This document shows, piece by piece, positions 27,958 through 36,645 of a stretch of 64,000 nucleotides of DNA (position 1 is its first letter; the number at the start of each line of letters is the position of its first letter). Source of the DNA: Algoriphagus halophilus (GTDB lineage: Bacteria > Bacteroidota > Bacteroidia > Cytophagales > Cyclobacteriaceae); the NCBI RefSeq assembly GCF_900129785.1, contig NZ_FSRC01000003.1:248001-312000 (forward strand). The letters are read 5' to 3'. The notes under the pieces are model-generated. The model was not told the DNA's origin. It saw only the letters and a list, made by a program, of their open reading frames with translations, and did not search any database. The translations under genes and the position numbers were made by a program.

Positions 27958-29103
27958 ATGAAAAATAAGCTAACACTACCAGCACTTGTCATGAGTGCTA
28001 TTTTTTTATCCTTTTCCAGTTATGCCCAAGATTACCAGCTAAGGAAAGTTGATGACTTACATGTTGAAAGCTTGGCACCAGTTGGTATCCGGGACTACGA
28101 TCCTGAAAGAAAAGAATATTTAGGGTTTGTGGATAAAGGGTCAGAGGGAGTAGAACTGGCGATTTTTGATTCTGATGGTAAAATTGTGATTAGTGAAGTC
28201 AGGAGAGGAGATGGTCCAAACTTTTATTCTTCTTCCGCCTTGACGATGGGATTTGCTCCAGATGGAGGGATTTATGTGCAAACATCTGTGGAATTTCTTA
28301 AGTATGATCGGGAATTTAATCTGATCAAAAGAATTCGGTATGAACCAAAATTCACTACAGTGGTTTATTCCGGCCCCAGAGAAAAGTTTATTCCTTTGTC
28401 CAAAAAAAATGAGATTTCATTTTTGACCGGTGTTTCCGGTATTTCAGGAATGGCGATGGGGCCTGAAGTTCCATCAAAAGTACAATTGATTGAATATTAT
28501 GATCCGAAACTAAAATCTGTTCAATCATTAGCTCCTTTATCAGAGAAAGGGGTTTTCCAAGGGTTTGGGGATGAAAAATCACCAGCAAGAATTAATTCCA
28601 TTTATGAATTAAACTATGATGAGAATCTTTTGTATCTCACGACGACGATCGATAATGAGATCACCGTATACAATCCGATCAACTGGTTTGTAGTCAAAAG
28701 AATCAAGGTGAATCATGAGGAGTTTCAACCGCTGGATGATATTCCTCTAAGAGAGTCAAATTTTCCAACTGCCGAAGATAAGGGGGGGGCTATGCTTTTC
28801 GCGATGAATAGGAGGTTGATCAAGTTTGACTCTGATTTTCTGGGTTTGATTTATGTGCAGGGTGAATCTGAAGTTTCTTTTGAACTCAGAAAAAATACGA
28901 ATAAGATCTATCGCTTAGGTGATCCGGAAATGCATCGACTGATTTTATTTAAAGACGGTGTCCAGCTTCCTGGTGAGCATACTATCCCAACGGGGATGAT
29001 AGAAATGGCTTTGCCTAAAAACAGACTTTTGGTTAAAGTAAAAGAAGGAGAGGAGGAGCTGGAATATTATCCTTATGAGATCTGGGAAATCGTGGAGGGC
29101 TAA
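27958..29103 (+). CDS. Secreted protein of unknown function, possibly beta-propeller
   Basis: 381 residues with a clear signal peptide (LPALVMSAIFLSFSSYAQ). I do not recognise catalytic motifs. Repeated strand pairs such as LAIFDSDGKIVIS, MGFAPDGGIYVQT, LKYDREFNLIKRI and LYLTTTIDNEITVYN are reminiscent of six-bladed beta-propeller proteins common in this phylum, but this is a judgement by eye. It follows the epimerase by 62 bp; a 6-bp inverted repeat (ATTGTT/AACAAT, 27935-27952) sits just before its start. Function should be left unassigned. Confidence 0.7.
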   Translation: MKNKLTLPALVMSAIFLSFSSYAQDYQLRKVDDLHVESLAPVGIRDYDPERKEYLGFVDKGSEGVELAIFDSDGKIVISEVRRGDGPNFYSSSALTMGFAPDGGIYVQTSVEFLKYDREFNLIKRIRYEPKFTTVVYSGPREKFIPLSKKNEISFLTGVSGISGMAMGPEVPSKVQLIEYYDPKLKSVQSLAPLSEKGVFQGFGDEKSPARINSIYELNYDENLLYLTTTIDNEITVYNPINWFVVKRIKVNHEEFQPLDDIPLRESNFPTAEDKGGAMLFAMNRRLIKFDSDFLGLIYVQGESEVSFELRKNTNKIYRLGDPEMHRLILFKDGVQLPGEHTIPTGMIEMALPKNRLLVKVKEGEEELEYYPYEIWEIVEG

Positions 29104-29254
29104 GTTGGAGAAATGGATGAATAGCGCAATTGTTTCTACATTATGAACAATTAATACCCATGACAAAAATTGATTATCGCCTTTTAACTACAATTAGGGG
29201 TTAGGTATAGGTATTGTAAGTAGGATGAGTAACAAATAACCAACTATACTAACT

Positions 29255-29830
29255 ATGAAAATCAATTTTCAAAAAACTACAGTGAACAGGCTAAGAATGT
29301 CAGGAGCCGTATTGATGGCCGCATTTACTATTGGAGGATTGTCATCCTGCGATAATGAGGATGATGAGCCAATTGTGGATACCGTCAGTCAGCAAGATAT
29401 GAACTTTGCTATTTCAGCATCTCAGCAGGCTAATGCACAAATCAGTTTTGGGCAATTGGCCTTGGAAAATGGGGAAGATGATTCTGTATTGGAATATGCG
29501 CAACTGATTGCAGATTCGAATATAGAGAGTAAAGCAGAATTGGAAGCCTTAGCAGACGGCAAGGATTTGCAAATTTCAGATGGAATTACTACCGAAATAC
29601 AAGCAAGATATGACGAATTGGCTGCGCTCCAAGGAGAGGAATTTGATAAGGAGTTTATCAATTTTCAAATCGATTTATTAAATAACTCTATGTCCATGTA
29701 TGAAAACCAAATTGACAATGGAGAGAATTTTACTATTTCAGGTTATGCCGAAAAAAACCTGGCAATAGTCAAAGATCATAAAGCGGAAGCAATTTTGGTG
29801 AAAGCTGAAATAGGTCTGGAAGGATTGTAA
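29255..29830 (+). CDS. DUF4142-type secreted protein
   Basis: A 191-residue protein with a lipoprotein-like leader (LMAAFTIGGLSSCDN, Cys about 32) and then a helical region: DMNFAISASQQANAQISFGQLALENGE, AQLIADSNIESKAELEALA, ISGYAEKNLAIVKDHKAEA. This pattern matches DUF4142, ferritin-like four-helix proteins exported from many bacteria. The usual histidine pair of that family is not obvious here, with only one late His in KDHKAEA. No function is established. The gene appears monocistronic, with a strong shared terminator 25 bp downstream. Confidence 0.8.
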   Translation: MKINFQKTTVNRLRMSGAVLMAAFTIGGLSSCDNEDDEPIVDTVSQQDMNFAISASQQANAQISFGQLALENGEDDSVLEYAQLIADSNIESKAELEALADGKDLQISDGITTEIQARYDELAALQGEEFDKEFINFQIDLLNNSMSMYENQIDNGENFTISGYAEKNLAIVKDHKAEAILVKAEIGLEGL

Positions 29831-29854
29831 AATTAGCTTCCTTAACAGTTCAAT

Positions 29855-29889
29855 AAAAAGGTCCTCAGAATATTTCTGAGGACCTTTTT
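29855..29889. terminator. Bidirectional rho-independent terminator
   Basis: A 16-bp perfect stem with a 3-nt TAT loop; the A-run of one arm and T-run of the other give a U-tract in both directions (CCTTTTTT on plus, CCTTTTTATTG on minus). It sits between the convergent DUF4142 and GH3 genes and probably ends both. Confidence 0.93.
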
Positions 29890-29910
29890 TCTTCTTTAAC
29901 ATTGGATTGG

Positions 29911-31473
29911 TTAGAGGTCAACACTGAGTTTTCCAATTGCTTTCCATTCTCCCATTAAATGCTTTACCGCGACTCGTTGGGTGGCATCAAAAGATTGGTA
30001 GGCTACGACTACGCTGGAGTAGATAGATAGATCTCCAAAGTGCCGTAAGGCTAATGGATTTCCAAATAGGTACAAAATACAGGGTTTTTCATGAGCCAAC
30101 TGCTGGATTTCCTCCAAATCAGATTTATCCAATCCAAAATGATTCATCGGTTTAGCAGAAGGGACAAAAACGGGGATTATTAAGAGCTCAGATTTTTTAT
30201 CGGAGATTTCTGCAAGATTTCTACCGAAGGCTTCTTGAAGTAAACTTTCAAAATTTGTGGTTGGACCGGATGGAAAAGACCGTAATCCCAAATTACCTGA
30301 CTCTCCCAAATCTCTGATTCTAATGGGATTGATTTCTCCTTCCAGTTGACAAAGGAATTCCTTCGAAAGCTTCTCCAAGAACTTGTCATGATTTTCCCAG
30401 TTGAAATGAGGAACCTCAATGGTTTTTCGTTCCAGGACCCCAAGTTTTTGTTTCAGATCCAGGATTTTTTGATAAGCTAGTTCGATATCCTCTTTTTTGC
30501 CTCTTTCTAAAATAAATTGAATTCCTTCTTTTATGTGGTCAGAAAAGCACAAAATATCATTTCCTGCCTGAAAAGCTTCCCACTCCAATTGCCCAGGATT
30601 GGGGAAGAGATTAGCTACGGCCTTCATATTAAGTGCGTCTGAGATGACCATTCCCTTAAATCCCATTTTATTCTTCAGCAGGTCAGTAATGATATCCCGA
30701 CTGATGCTGGAGGAAATTTCAATATTTCCACTAAGTGCTGGAACCGCCAAATGTCCGACCATAATCATTTCTACATCATGATCGATTCCATATTGAAAGG
30801 GGTATAATTCTTCGGCTACTAACTCCTGTTTCGTTTTATTTACCACAGGCAAACCTAAATGAGAATCCACATGGGTGTCTCCATGGCCTGGAAAGTGTTT
30901 TAGGCAAGCTCCAATTCCTGCTTTCTTCAATCCCTTGTAAGCAGCTAAGGCAAGCCGGGCGACAGAATTTGTGTCAGACCCAAAAGACCTATAGCCTATG
31001 ACTGGGTTGGAAGGATTAGTGTTGACATCTGCGCAAGGAGCTAGATTTAGATGAATTCCTGCGCTTTTTAGATCAAGCCCCATTCGGTAATTGACCTCTT
31101 CTACTTGCTTTTCCCCTTCTTGGCTAATTCCGCCCAAAGAAATAGCAAAAGGATAAGCGGGAGTTTGCTCGATACGCATTGCCAAACCAAATTCCCCATC
31201 AATGGAAATGATTAAAGGGATGGTAGAAGCCTCTTGATACCGGTTGATAAGTGCTACTAATTTTTCTAAAGTCCCTGATATGTCTAAAACCTCCTGTCTT
31301 TTTTCGAAGTTGGCAGCAGCTGAAATACGACTATGAAAAAAGGTCAATCCACCTATTTCTTCCTCTCGGATCAGGTTTTCCAAGTCTTGATAATTTTCTT
31401 CCGAATCATGAATAAATGCCGCAGGGAAGAAAATCTGGGCTATTTTTTGCCTATTGGTTAGCGTGGGGTTCAT
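29911..31473 (-). CDS. nagZ: GH3 beta-N-acetylhexosaminidase (NagZ-like)
   Basis: Glycoside hydrolase family 3 enzyme expected to release GlcNAc from GlcNAc-anhydroMurNAc muropeptides. The NagZ signature KHFPGHGDTHVDSH, which holds the catalytic His-Asp dyad, is intact. The nucleophile Asp lies in GMVISDALNMKAV. Residues about 1-350 form the TIM barrel; the remaining 170 residues form a second domain, giving 520 residues, longer than the single-domain E. coli protein but usual in Bacteroidota. There is no signal peptide, consistent with cytoplasmic recycling. It is the last gene of the cell-wall block at 29.9-35.6 kb, 87 bp behind the AmpG-like permease. Confidence 0.92.
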   Translation of the reverse strand: MNPTLTNRQKIAQIFFPAAFIHDSEENYQDLENLIREEEIGGLTFFHSRISAAANFEKRQEVLDISGTLEKLVALINRYQEASTIPLIISIDGEFGLAMRIEQTPAYPFAISLGGISQEGEKQVEEVNYRMGLDLKSAGIHLNLAPCADVNTNPSNPVIGYRSFGSDTNSVARLALAAYKGLKKAGIGACLKHFPGHGDTHVDSHLGLPVVNKTKQELVAEELYPFQYGIDHDVEMIMVGHLAVPALSGNIEISSSISRDIITDLLKNKMGFKGMVISDALNMKAVANLFPNPGQLEWEAFQAGNDILCFSDHIKEGIQFILERGKKEDIELAYQKILDLKQKLGVLERKTIEVPHFNWENHDKFLEKLSKEFLCQLEGEINPIRIRDLGESGNLGLRSFPSGPTTNFESLLQEAFGRNLAEISDKKSELLIIPVFVPSAKPMNHFGLDKSDLEEIQQLAHEKPCILYLFGNPLALRHFGDLSIYSSVVVAYQSFDATQRVAVKHLMGEWKAIGKLSVDL

Positions 31474-31560
31474 TCGTTAATTTCAGGTTTATGTGCTTTT
31501 TTACTCGAAAGCCGCCTAGTTCAAAGCTACCGGTTTTAGTTGAAAGTTTTGGAGAAAGTT

Positions 31561-32826
31561 TTATTCAGTTTTCTTTCCAAACTCTTTAGGGTATTTTACG
31601 GATTTTGCTATGATTAAGGCCGGAATCATGGCAATTCCTACCCAAATAAAGAACCCTGTGTATCCTAACCATTCCTGAATATACCCTGAAACCATCCCTG
31701 GAAACATCATTCCCATAGCCATAAATCCAGTGGCTAATGCGTAATGGGAAGTTTTAAAAAGCCCTTCCGCCAAATAAATCAAAAAGATCATATAGGCTGC
31801 AAAGCCAAACCCATACCCAAATTGTTCTATGACGACGACTGTGCCGGCAAAAACGATGTTTTCTGGTTGAAAATGGGCCAAAGCGATGTAAAGTAAATTG
31901 GGGAGGTTTAGGGATAAGGCCATGGGGATCATCCATTTCCCCAATCCATTTTTTGAAATGGCAATACCACCCAAGATCCCACCCAATAATAATGCAATTA
32001 CTCCGATGGTACCATAAAGAAAGCCGACTTCGGAAGTGCTCAAGCCCAATCCACCAGTTTGGCGATTTTCCAATAAAAATGGAGAGGCCATTTTTACTAG
32101 TTGAGATTCTCCCAACCGATAAAGCAAGACAAAGGCCAGGGAGATTCCAATATTCTTTTTTGTGAAGAAAGTACTGAAAACCATGGCAAAACTGGCTTCT
32201 TTTTTACTTGTGTCTTTGGATTCCTCTTCTACTTTCGGAGTGGTTAAAAAATTAATAGCGGTAAGTAGCAACATTAATGCCCCGACTATAATCATGGTAT
32301 AAGACCAAGCTTTGCTATTATCTCCTAAACTGGTTTCTAGATACCCTGCAATTATGACGATCAAGCCTTGCCCAGTGATCATGCCTATTCTATAGAATGT
32401 ACCTCTCAGTCCTACAAAAAAGCTTTGTTGGTCTGGTTTTAATGCAATCAAATACATGCCATCTGAAGCGATATCATTGGTAGCAGAGGCAAATGCCCCC
32501 ATCCAGAAAAAAGCGAGTGAGATAAAGAAAAACGAAGAGCCTGAGGTATTGAACCCCACTCCAATGAATACCAAGGCCAATACCAATTGCATGTATAAAA
32601 ACCATTTTCTTTTGGTACCTACTAAATCAATGATAGGGCTCCAAATGGGCTTAATTACCCATGGTAAATACAATAGACTGGTGTATAATCCGATGTCGCT
32701 ATTGGAGACCCCGAGCTTTTTATACATAATCACAGAGACTACGATGATCACAATGTAGGGTATCCCTTCGGTCATGTATAAGGAAGGGATCCAAAGCCAA
32801 GGGTTTTTAGGTTTATTTTGTGTCAT
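31561..32826 (-). CDS. AmpG-like muropeptide permease (MFS)
   Basis: A 421-residue, twelve-helix major-facilitator protein. N-terminal PSLYMTEGIPYIVI and LGLYTSLLYLPWVIKPIW are typical of AmpG/PAT-family transporters, which import anhydro-muropeptides into the cytoplasm. A basic loop KRKWFLYMQ follows helix 2, and the midpoint cytoplasmic loop is around VEEESKDTSKKEAS. Its neighbours (NagZ-like GH3, amidase, GHL10) strongly support a peptidoglycan recycling role. Start ATG lies within the GNAT gene, overlapping by 14 bp. Confidence 0.88.
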   Translation of the reverse strand: MTQNKPKNPWLWIPSLYMTEGIPYIVIIVVSVIMYKKLGVSNSDIGLYTSLLYLPWVIKPIWSPIIDLVGTKRKWFLYMQLVLALVFIGVGFNTSGSSFFFISLAFFWMGAFASATNDIASDGMYLIALKPDQQSFFVGLRGTFYRIGMITGQGLIVIIAGYLETSLGDNSKAWSYTMIIVGALMLLLTAINFLTTPKVEEESKDTSKKEASFAMVFSTFFTKKNIGISLAFVLLYRLGESQLVKMASPFLLENRQTGGLGLSTSEVGFLYGTIGVIALLLGGILGGIAISKNGLGKWMIPMALSLNLPNLLYIALAHFQPENIVFAGTVVVIEQFGYGFGFAAYMIFLIYLAEGLFKTSHYALATGFMAMGMMFPGMVSGYIQEWLGYTGFFIWVGIAMIPALIIAKSVKYPKEFGKKTE

Positions 32827-33301
32827 TATTGCGAATCAAATTTTCATATACACTGATTTCCGAGCCATCAATTACTTTAGCTCCCACCGTTTTTTGGTAA
32901 AAATCCTCTGGTCCTACTCCTCCGATTATTCCATAGATGTATCCCATTTCCCGAAGAGATTCTAAAGACTTAATCAATAGTATCTTTCCTATTCCTTTTC
33001 CTCTTTCGGATTCTTTGGTGCCTGTTGGGCCAAAAAAGTTTTTTGCTGTAGCCTCATAGCAAGCAAAACCCAGGATTTCATTTTCTCTTTGGGCTATGTA
33101 ACAGCTTACAGGTTGTCTGGAAAAAGAAACCTCTACTTCCGATTTCCAATAAGCACCAAAATGTTCTTGTACCCAAGAAGTGACAAAATGCTTTTCTGGA
33201 GCGATGGCTCTACGAAAGACAATGTTTTCCTTTTTGGCAAGTTGTTTTTCTAAATCGGAACAATCCGGTAATCCAATCAATCTGACAAGCATGTCTTTCA
33301 T
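32813..33301 (-). CDS. GNAT-family N-acetyltransferase
   Basis: 162 residues. Motif A of the acetyl-CoA-binding fold is ESERGKGIGKILLIKSL (R/Q-x-x-G-x-G/A present), with preceding strand GFACYEATAKNFFGPTGT and the late FYQKTVGAKVIDG, where Tyr is the usual acid. The acceptor is unknown. Because it overlaps the AmpG-like gene by 14 bp and follows the GHL10 gene by 11 bp, acetylation of an amino sugar or muropeptide is an attractive inference. It could also be an ordinary small-molecule acetyltransferase. Confidence 0.85.
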   Translation of the reverse strand: MKDMLVRLIGLPDCSDLEKQLAKKENIVFRRAIAPEKHFVTSWVQEHFGAYWKSEVEVSFSRQPVSCYIAQRENEILGFACYEATAKNFFGPTGTKESERGKGIGKILLIKSLESLREMGYIYGIIGGVGPEDFYQKTVGAKVIDGSEISVYENLIRNNDTK

Positions 33302-33312
33302 TGTAGAAAATT

Positions 33313-34938
33313 TTAAGGTACCTGGTAGACTTGGGTTTGAACTATTCTACCATAATGATCTATCCATCTTATGGCAAGATACTTTTTATTTAAACTGGAT
33401 ACTTCTAATGCTCTAGCTCTCATTCCTCCCACCCAAATGGGGTGAATTTCTGAATCGGCAAGTTGGTCCAACTCACTTGCTCCTTGTACCAATGCGTAAC
33501 GAATTGCCGGGTCCAATGGCTTCTCGAGATGGATTTTGGTCAGTGTTTGATCTGCGGTGATATCCAAGACCACAGGGATGTCAATAATTGCCGGTTTCTT
33601 GGGTTGGAAAGCAGGAGGTAATGTGGTTTCCTGATACAGCTCGTTTTTTATGGTTTGCGCCACATCCTGATTTTTGATCAGCAAAGATTTGGCAGAGAAA
33701 AAGGCATTACCCTGTACATTTGGGATAGTTCGAGTGTAAGAAATTTGGTCAGGAATTTCTCTGGGATTATCCCAAGCCTTATCTGCATTGTCTCGGATTT
33801 TATAAGGGCCGTTTCCGATATAGATATTTGTTTGGTTGCTATTATTTGACCACCAATCATTCAATTTTCTATAGCTTGCCAACTCATAATCCATGCTCCA
33901 ATAGATTTGAGGGATCAAGTAATCTATCCACCCATTTTTCATCCAAGTAATTGGATCGGCAAAAAGATCATCATAATTGGTCTGTCCAGCCCGGGTAGGG
34001 GAGCCCTTTGGATCTTTGTCTTGATTTCTCCAAACCCCAAAAGGAGAGATTCCAAATTGCACCCAAGGTTTAGTGGCTTCTATAGTCTTGTGAACAGCAA
34101 AAATTAAATCATTGACATTTTGTCTCCTCCAATCTTCTAAGGTCTGGCCCGGAGATTTAAATTGATTATAGGTGTTGATATCAGGGAAAGACTGATTCTC
34201 CACTTTGTAAGGGTAGAAATAATCATCAAAGTGAACGGCATCTAAATCATAATTGGCAACCAATTCTTTGATGACAGAAGTTAAATGAGATTTGACCTCG
34301 GGAAGCCCGGGATTGTAATAGTATTTGGCTCCGTATTTCAGCATCCAATCCCGATGGAGATTGTAATCATGCGATGGACTCAGTAATTCTGTTTTCAAAT
34401 CAAAGGTGGCACGGTATGGATTCAGCCAAGCATGAAATTCCATGCCTCGAGCATGTGCTTCTTTGATCATCCAAGTCAATGGATTTTCGGAAGTTTCAGG
34501 AGCTTTTCCCTCCTTTCCAGTTAGGTATTTAGACCATGGAGCGAGATTACTGGGGTAGAAAGCGTCTCCGGCAGCCCTAACTTGGAGAATGACTGCATTA
34601 AAATTTAAGGACTTGTAATAGTCTAATAATTTAAGGAAATCATTTTTTTGCTTTTCAAAGGGATCTGTTGGCGAGGTAGGCCAATCTATATTTGCCACAG
34701 TAGCGATCCAAACTCCTCTAAATTCCCTAGGGATCTCTGGTAATTGATAATTCAAAGGTTGCAGATGAACTGCTATCGGAGGAGTTTTCTTTTCAGGGAA
34801 TTGGTCTTTTGGGCCTGTAGTTGAATTTCGTGGTAATTCTTCCTTAGAGGTATTTGTCCCTATTTTTTTTGATTTACAACTAGCAAAAGCAAAGACGGAA
34901 ATTAGGGCAATGCAAAGGTAAAAACGGGTATTCCGCAT
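33313..34938 (-). CDS. GHL10-family (DUF187) glycosyl hydrolase-like lipoprotein
   Basis: About 541 residues from the ATG at 34938; a TTG seven codons upstream is less likely. The lipoprotein signal ends ALISVFAFASC. The domain onset EFRGVWIATVANIDWPTSP is the hallmark of glycosyl-hydrolase-like 10 proteins (YngK type). LNFNAVILQVRAAGDAFYPS, GMEFHAWLNPYRAT and VHFDDYFYPY give further TIM-barrel strands with likely acidic catalytic residues. The C-terminal 130 residues resemble a fibronectin-like module. Substrates are not firmly established for the family; the position among peptidoglycan genes points to cell-wall glycan. 17 bp behind the amidase gene. Confidence 0.88.
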   Translation of the reverse strand: MRNTRFYLCIALISVFAFASCKSKKIGTNTSKEELPRNSTTGPKDQFPEKKTPPIAVHLQPLNYQLPEIPREFRGVWIATVANIDWPTSPTDPFEKQKNDFLKLLDYYKSLNFNAVILQVRAAGDAFYPSNLAPWSKYLTGKEGKAPETSENPLTWMIKEAHARGMEFHAWLNPYRATFDLKTELLSPSHDYNLHRDWMLKYGAKYYYNPGLPEVKSHLTSVIKELVANYDLDAVHFDDYFYPYKVENQSFPDINTYNQFKSPGQTLEDWRRQNVNDLIFAVHKTIEATKPWVQFGISPFGVWRNQDKDPKGSPTRAGQTNYDDLFADPITWMKNGWIDYLIPQIYWSMDYELASYRKLNDWWSNNSNQTNIYIGNGPYKIRDNADKAWDNPREIPDQISYTRTIPNVQGNAFFSAKSLLIKNQDVAQTIKNELYQETTLPPAFQPKKPAIIDIPVVLDITADQTLTKIHLEKPLDPAIRYALVQGASELDQLADSEIHPIWVGGMRARALEVSSLNKKYLAIRWIDHYGRIVQTQVYQVP

Positions 34939-34955
34939 AAATAATCGCGAGGTAA

Positions 34956-35621
34956 TCAAAGCGAAGGTATTGGTTTCAAATTCAAGTCAGAAAGGTTTTT
35001 TCGAAGCTTCTCCATAAAGTCAACTCCAGGGTCTGTTTTCACAGTTCTATAATCAGGGTCATATTCTTTCCATAAGTCAGTCTCCTGAAAATTTTGATAT
35101 TCATAATGACCTATTACATATTCGATTTCATACTTTTTTCTTAAATGCCGGATGAGCATTTCATTAGCTTTGAGCTGTTCCTTTGTTAATGGGGCATTGG
35201 GGCCACCAATATTTTCTATTCCAATGGCGGTATAATTTAGACCGATTGTATGTCTTGCAAAGTTTGTTTCCGGTAAAAGCCTAAAAATTGTGCCATCCCG
35301 ATCGATCAAAAATTGACTTGAAACATTCAGGTTGCTTGCTCCGGTAAGATCTGCTCTTCCTCCTAAAGTTGGAGAGTCAAACACATCAAAGGTAGATTCT
35401 ATGGAATTGACAGCAGTCCAGTGGACCACTACCATGGTAGGGTCGATGGTAGCTTCTGTTTTATCCAAACCATGTCTTTCTTTCAAATACTTGAGTGAAA
35501 GTTCTTCACGTTCCTGATTCCAAGTAATTGGTTTTTCGAAAATCCGAAAAGTTGATTTAGAACTACAGGAAATTGAGGCGAGGAGGAGAATATAAATTGT
35601 TAAATGCTTCAAAAGTCTCAT
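34956..35621 (-). CDS. N-acetylmuramoyl-L-alanine amidase lipoprotein (amidase_2)
   Basis: Zinc amidase that cuts the MurNAc-L-Ala bond. Zinc ligands are the His of VVVHWTAV, the His of NFARHTIGL, and the Asp of KTDPGVDF; the substrate loop YTAIGIENIGGP and VIGHYEYQN also fit the AmpD/AmiD family. The signal LTIYILLLASISC makes it a lipoprotein, so it resembles AmiD (envelope) rather than cytosolic AmpD. ATG at 35621 is chosen over an upstream TTG. First gene of the minus-strand recycling block; divergent from the DeoR gene. Confidence 0.92.
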   Translation of the reverse strand: MRLLKHLTIYILLLASISCSSKSTFRIFEKPITWNQEREELSLKYLKERHGLDKTEATIDPTMVVVHWTAVNSIESTFDVFDSPTLGGRADLTGASNLNVSSQFLIDRDGTIFRLLPETNFARHTIGLNYTAIGIENIGGPNAPLTKEQLKANEMLIRHLRKKYEIEYVIGHYEYQNFQETDLWKEYDPDYRTVKTDPGVDFMEKLRKNLSDLNLKPIPSL

Positions 35622-35783
35622 AATAGTCAAACTTGAAATAGAGATTAGGTATTGCTTAAAGAACCGGGAATTTTGACATGAATTTAAGAATGAATGCTGA
35701 TCGCCGATACAGGTAAGCTAAACTAGTAGGAAATTAGAGTAATCAGGGTATTAAGGCGCAATTATTTGCTGTATTTTTCAGAT

Positions 35784-35808
35784 TCTTGATAAATCTTGCA
35801 TGGTCTTG
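35784..35808 (+). promoter_or_regulatory. Three TCTTG direct repeats, 10-bp period (candidate operator)
   Basis: TCTTG occurs at 35784, 35794 and 35804, exactly one helical turn apart, ending 37 bp before the DeoR start and 163 bp before the divergent amidase start. Such tandem words on one face of DNA are typical of cooperative regulator binding. Autoregulation by the DeoR protein is the simplest reading. Confidence 0.45.
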
Positions 35809-35845
35809 CAGCTTTTGCTAGTTTAAGACCTCAATCAAAAAGAAT

Positions 35846-36595
35846 ATGCTAAAAGAAGAAAGGCAAAAGTTCATCTTAGATCAGGTGCATCTTCATCACC
35901 GGGTATTGTTGGTAGATTTATCAGAAAGCTTAAATGTTTCCATAGATACTGTGAGAAGGGATGTGAAAGAACTGGCCAAGGATCGGAAATTAAAGAAAGT
36001 CCATGGTGGAGCTACTTCGTTTGGGTTTATGAATTTCCGGAAGGAAGAGGGAAATGTATACTTACAATCCAAAAAAATAGCAATTGCAGAGAAAACAGTC
36101 TCCCTGTTGTCCGAAGGGCAAGTGATCATAATGAGTGGAGGCACCACGAATATGGAAGTAGCGAAAATGATTCCCAAGAAACTTCCTCTTACTGTTTTTA
36201 CTCCCAGTCTCCATGTGGCCATGGAATTATTGGAGCACCCAGAAGTGGAAGTGATTTTTTTAGGAGGGAAGTTATTACATGATGCGAAATTTGCAGTGGG
36301 AGGCACAGTGGTAAATTCCCTATCTCAACTTAGAGTGGACTTATGTATTTTAGGTACCGGTTATTTGGATGCAGAATATGGGTTGACAGAATTTGATTGG
36401 GAGGTAATTCAAGTGAAACAAGCCATGATTCGTGCGGCAAAGAAGACAGTTATTCTTTCTGTTTCAGATAAGTTGCATTCAGTCCAAAAATACAAGACCT
36501 GTGATATGTCTGCTGTTCATACCTTGGTTACGGAGTTGGATCCATCGGACCAGCTTTTAGATGCCTTCCGGCCATTTAACTTAACTTTAATATAA
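35846..36595 (+). CDS. DeoR-family transcriptional regulator
   Basis: 249 residues. The N-terminal winged helix is typical: RQKFILDQV, LVDLSESLNVSIDTVRRDV, then LKKVHGGATS linking to the sensor domain. Residues about 75-235 are the DeoR C-terminal sugar-phosphate sensor (GQVIIMSGGTTNMEVAKMI, LCILGTGYLDAEYGLTEFDWEVIQVKQ, KTVILSVSDKL). Family members respond to phosphorylated sugars and generally repress catabolic operons. The direct repeats upstream suggest autoregulation. Target genes could include the divergent cell-wall recycling block. Ends at a hairpin that acts mainly on the opposite strand. Confidence 0.94.
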   Translation: MLKEERQKFILDQVHLHHRVLLVDLSESLNVSIDTVRRDVKELAKDRKLKKVHGGATSFGFMNFRKEEGNVYLQSKKIAIAEKTVSLLSEGQVIIMSGGTTNMEVAKMIPKKLPLTVFTPSLHVAMELLEHPEVEVIFLGGKLLHDAKFAVGGTVVNSLSQLRVDLCILGTGYLDAEYGLTEFDWEVIQVKQAMIRAAKKTVILSVSDKLHSVQKYKTCDMSAVHTLVTELDPSDQLLDAFRPFNLTLI

Positions 36596-36598
36596 AAA

Positions 36599-36626
36599 AA
36601 GCTTCTGAAGATTTCTTCAGAAGCTT
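36599..36626 (-). terminator. Rho-independent terminator of the cytochrome c gene
   Basis: A 13-bp perfect stem (AAGCTTCTGAAGA with its complement, 2 nt between). On the minus strand it is followed by TTTTTTTATATT. It lies 20 bp past the cytochrome stop and just past the DeoR stop; on the plus strand the U-tract is lacking, though the hairpin may still protect the DeoR mRNA. Confidence 0.9.
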
Positions 36627-36645
36627 AAATATGTTGTTTATAAAT

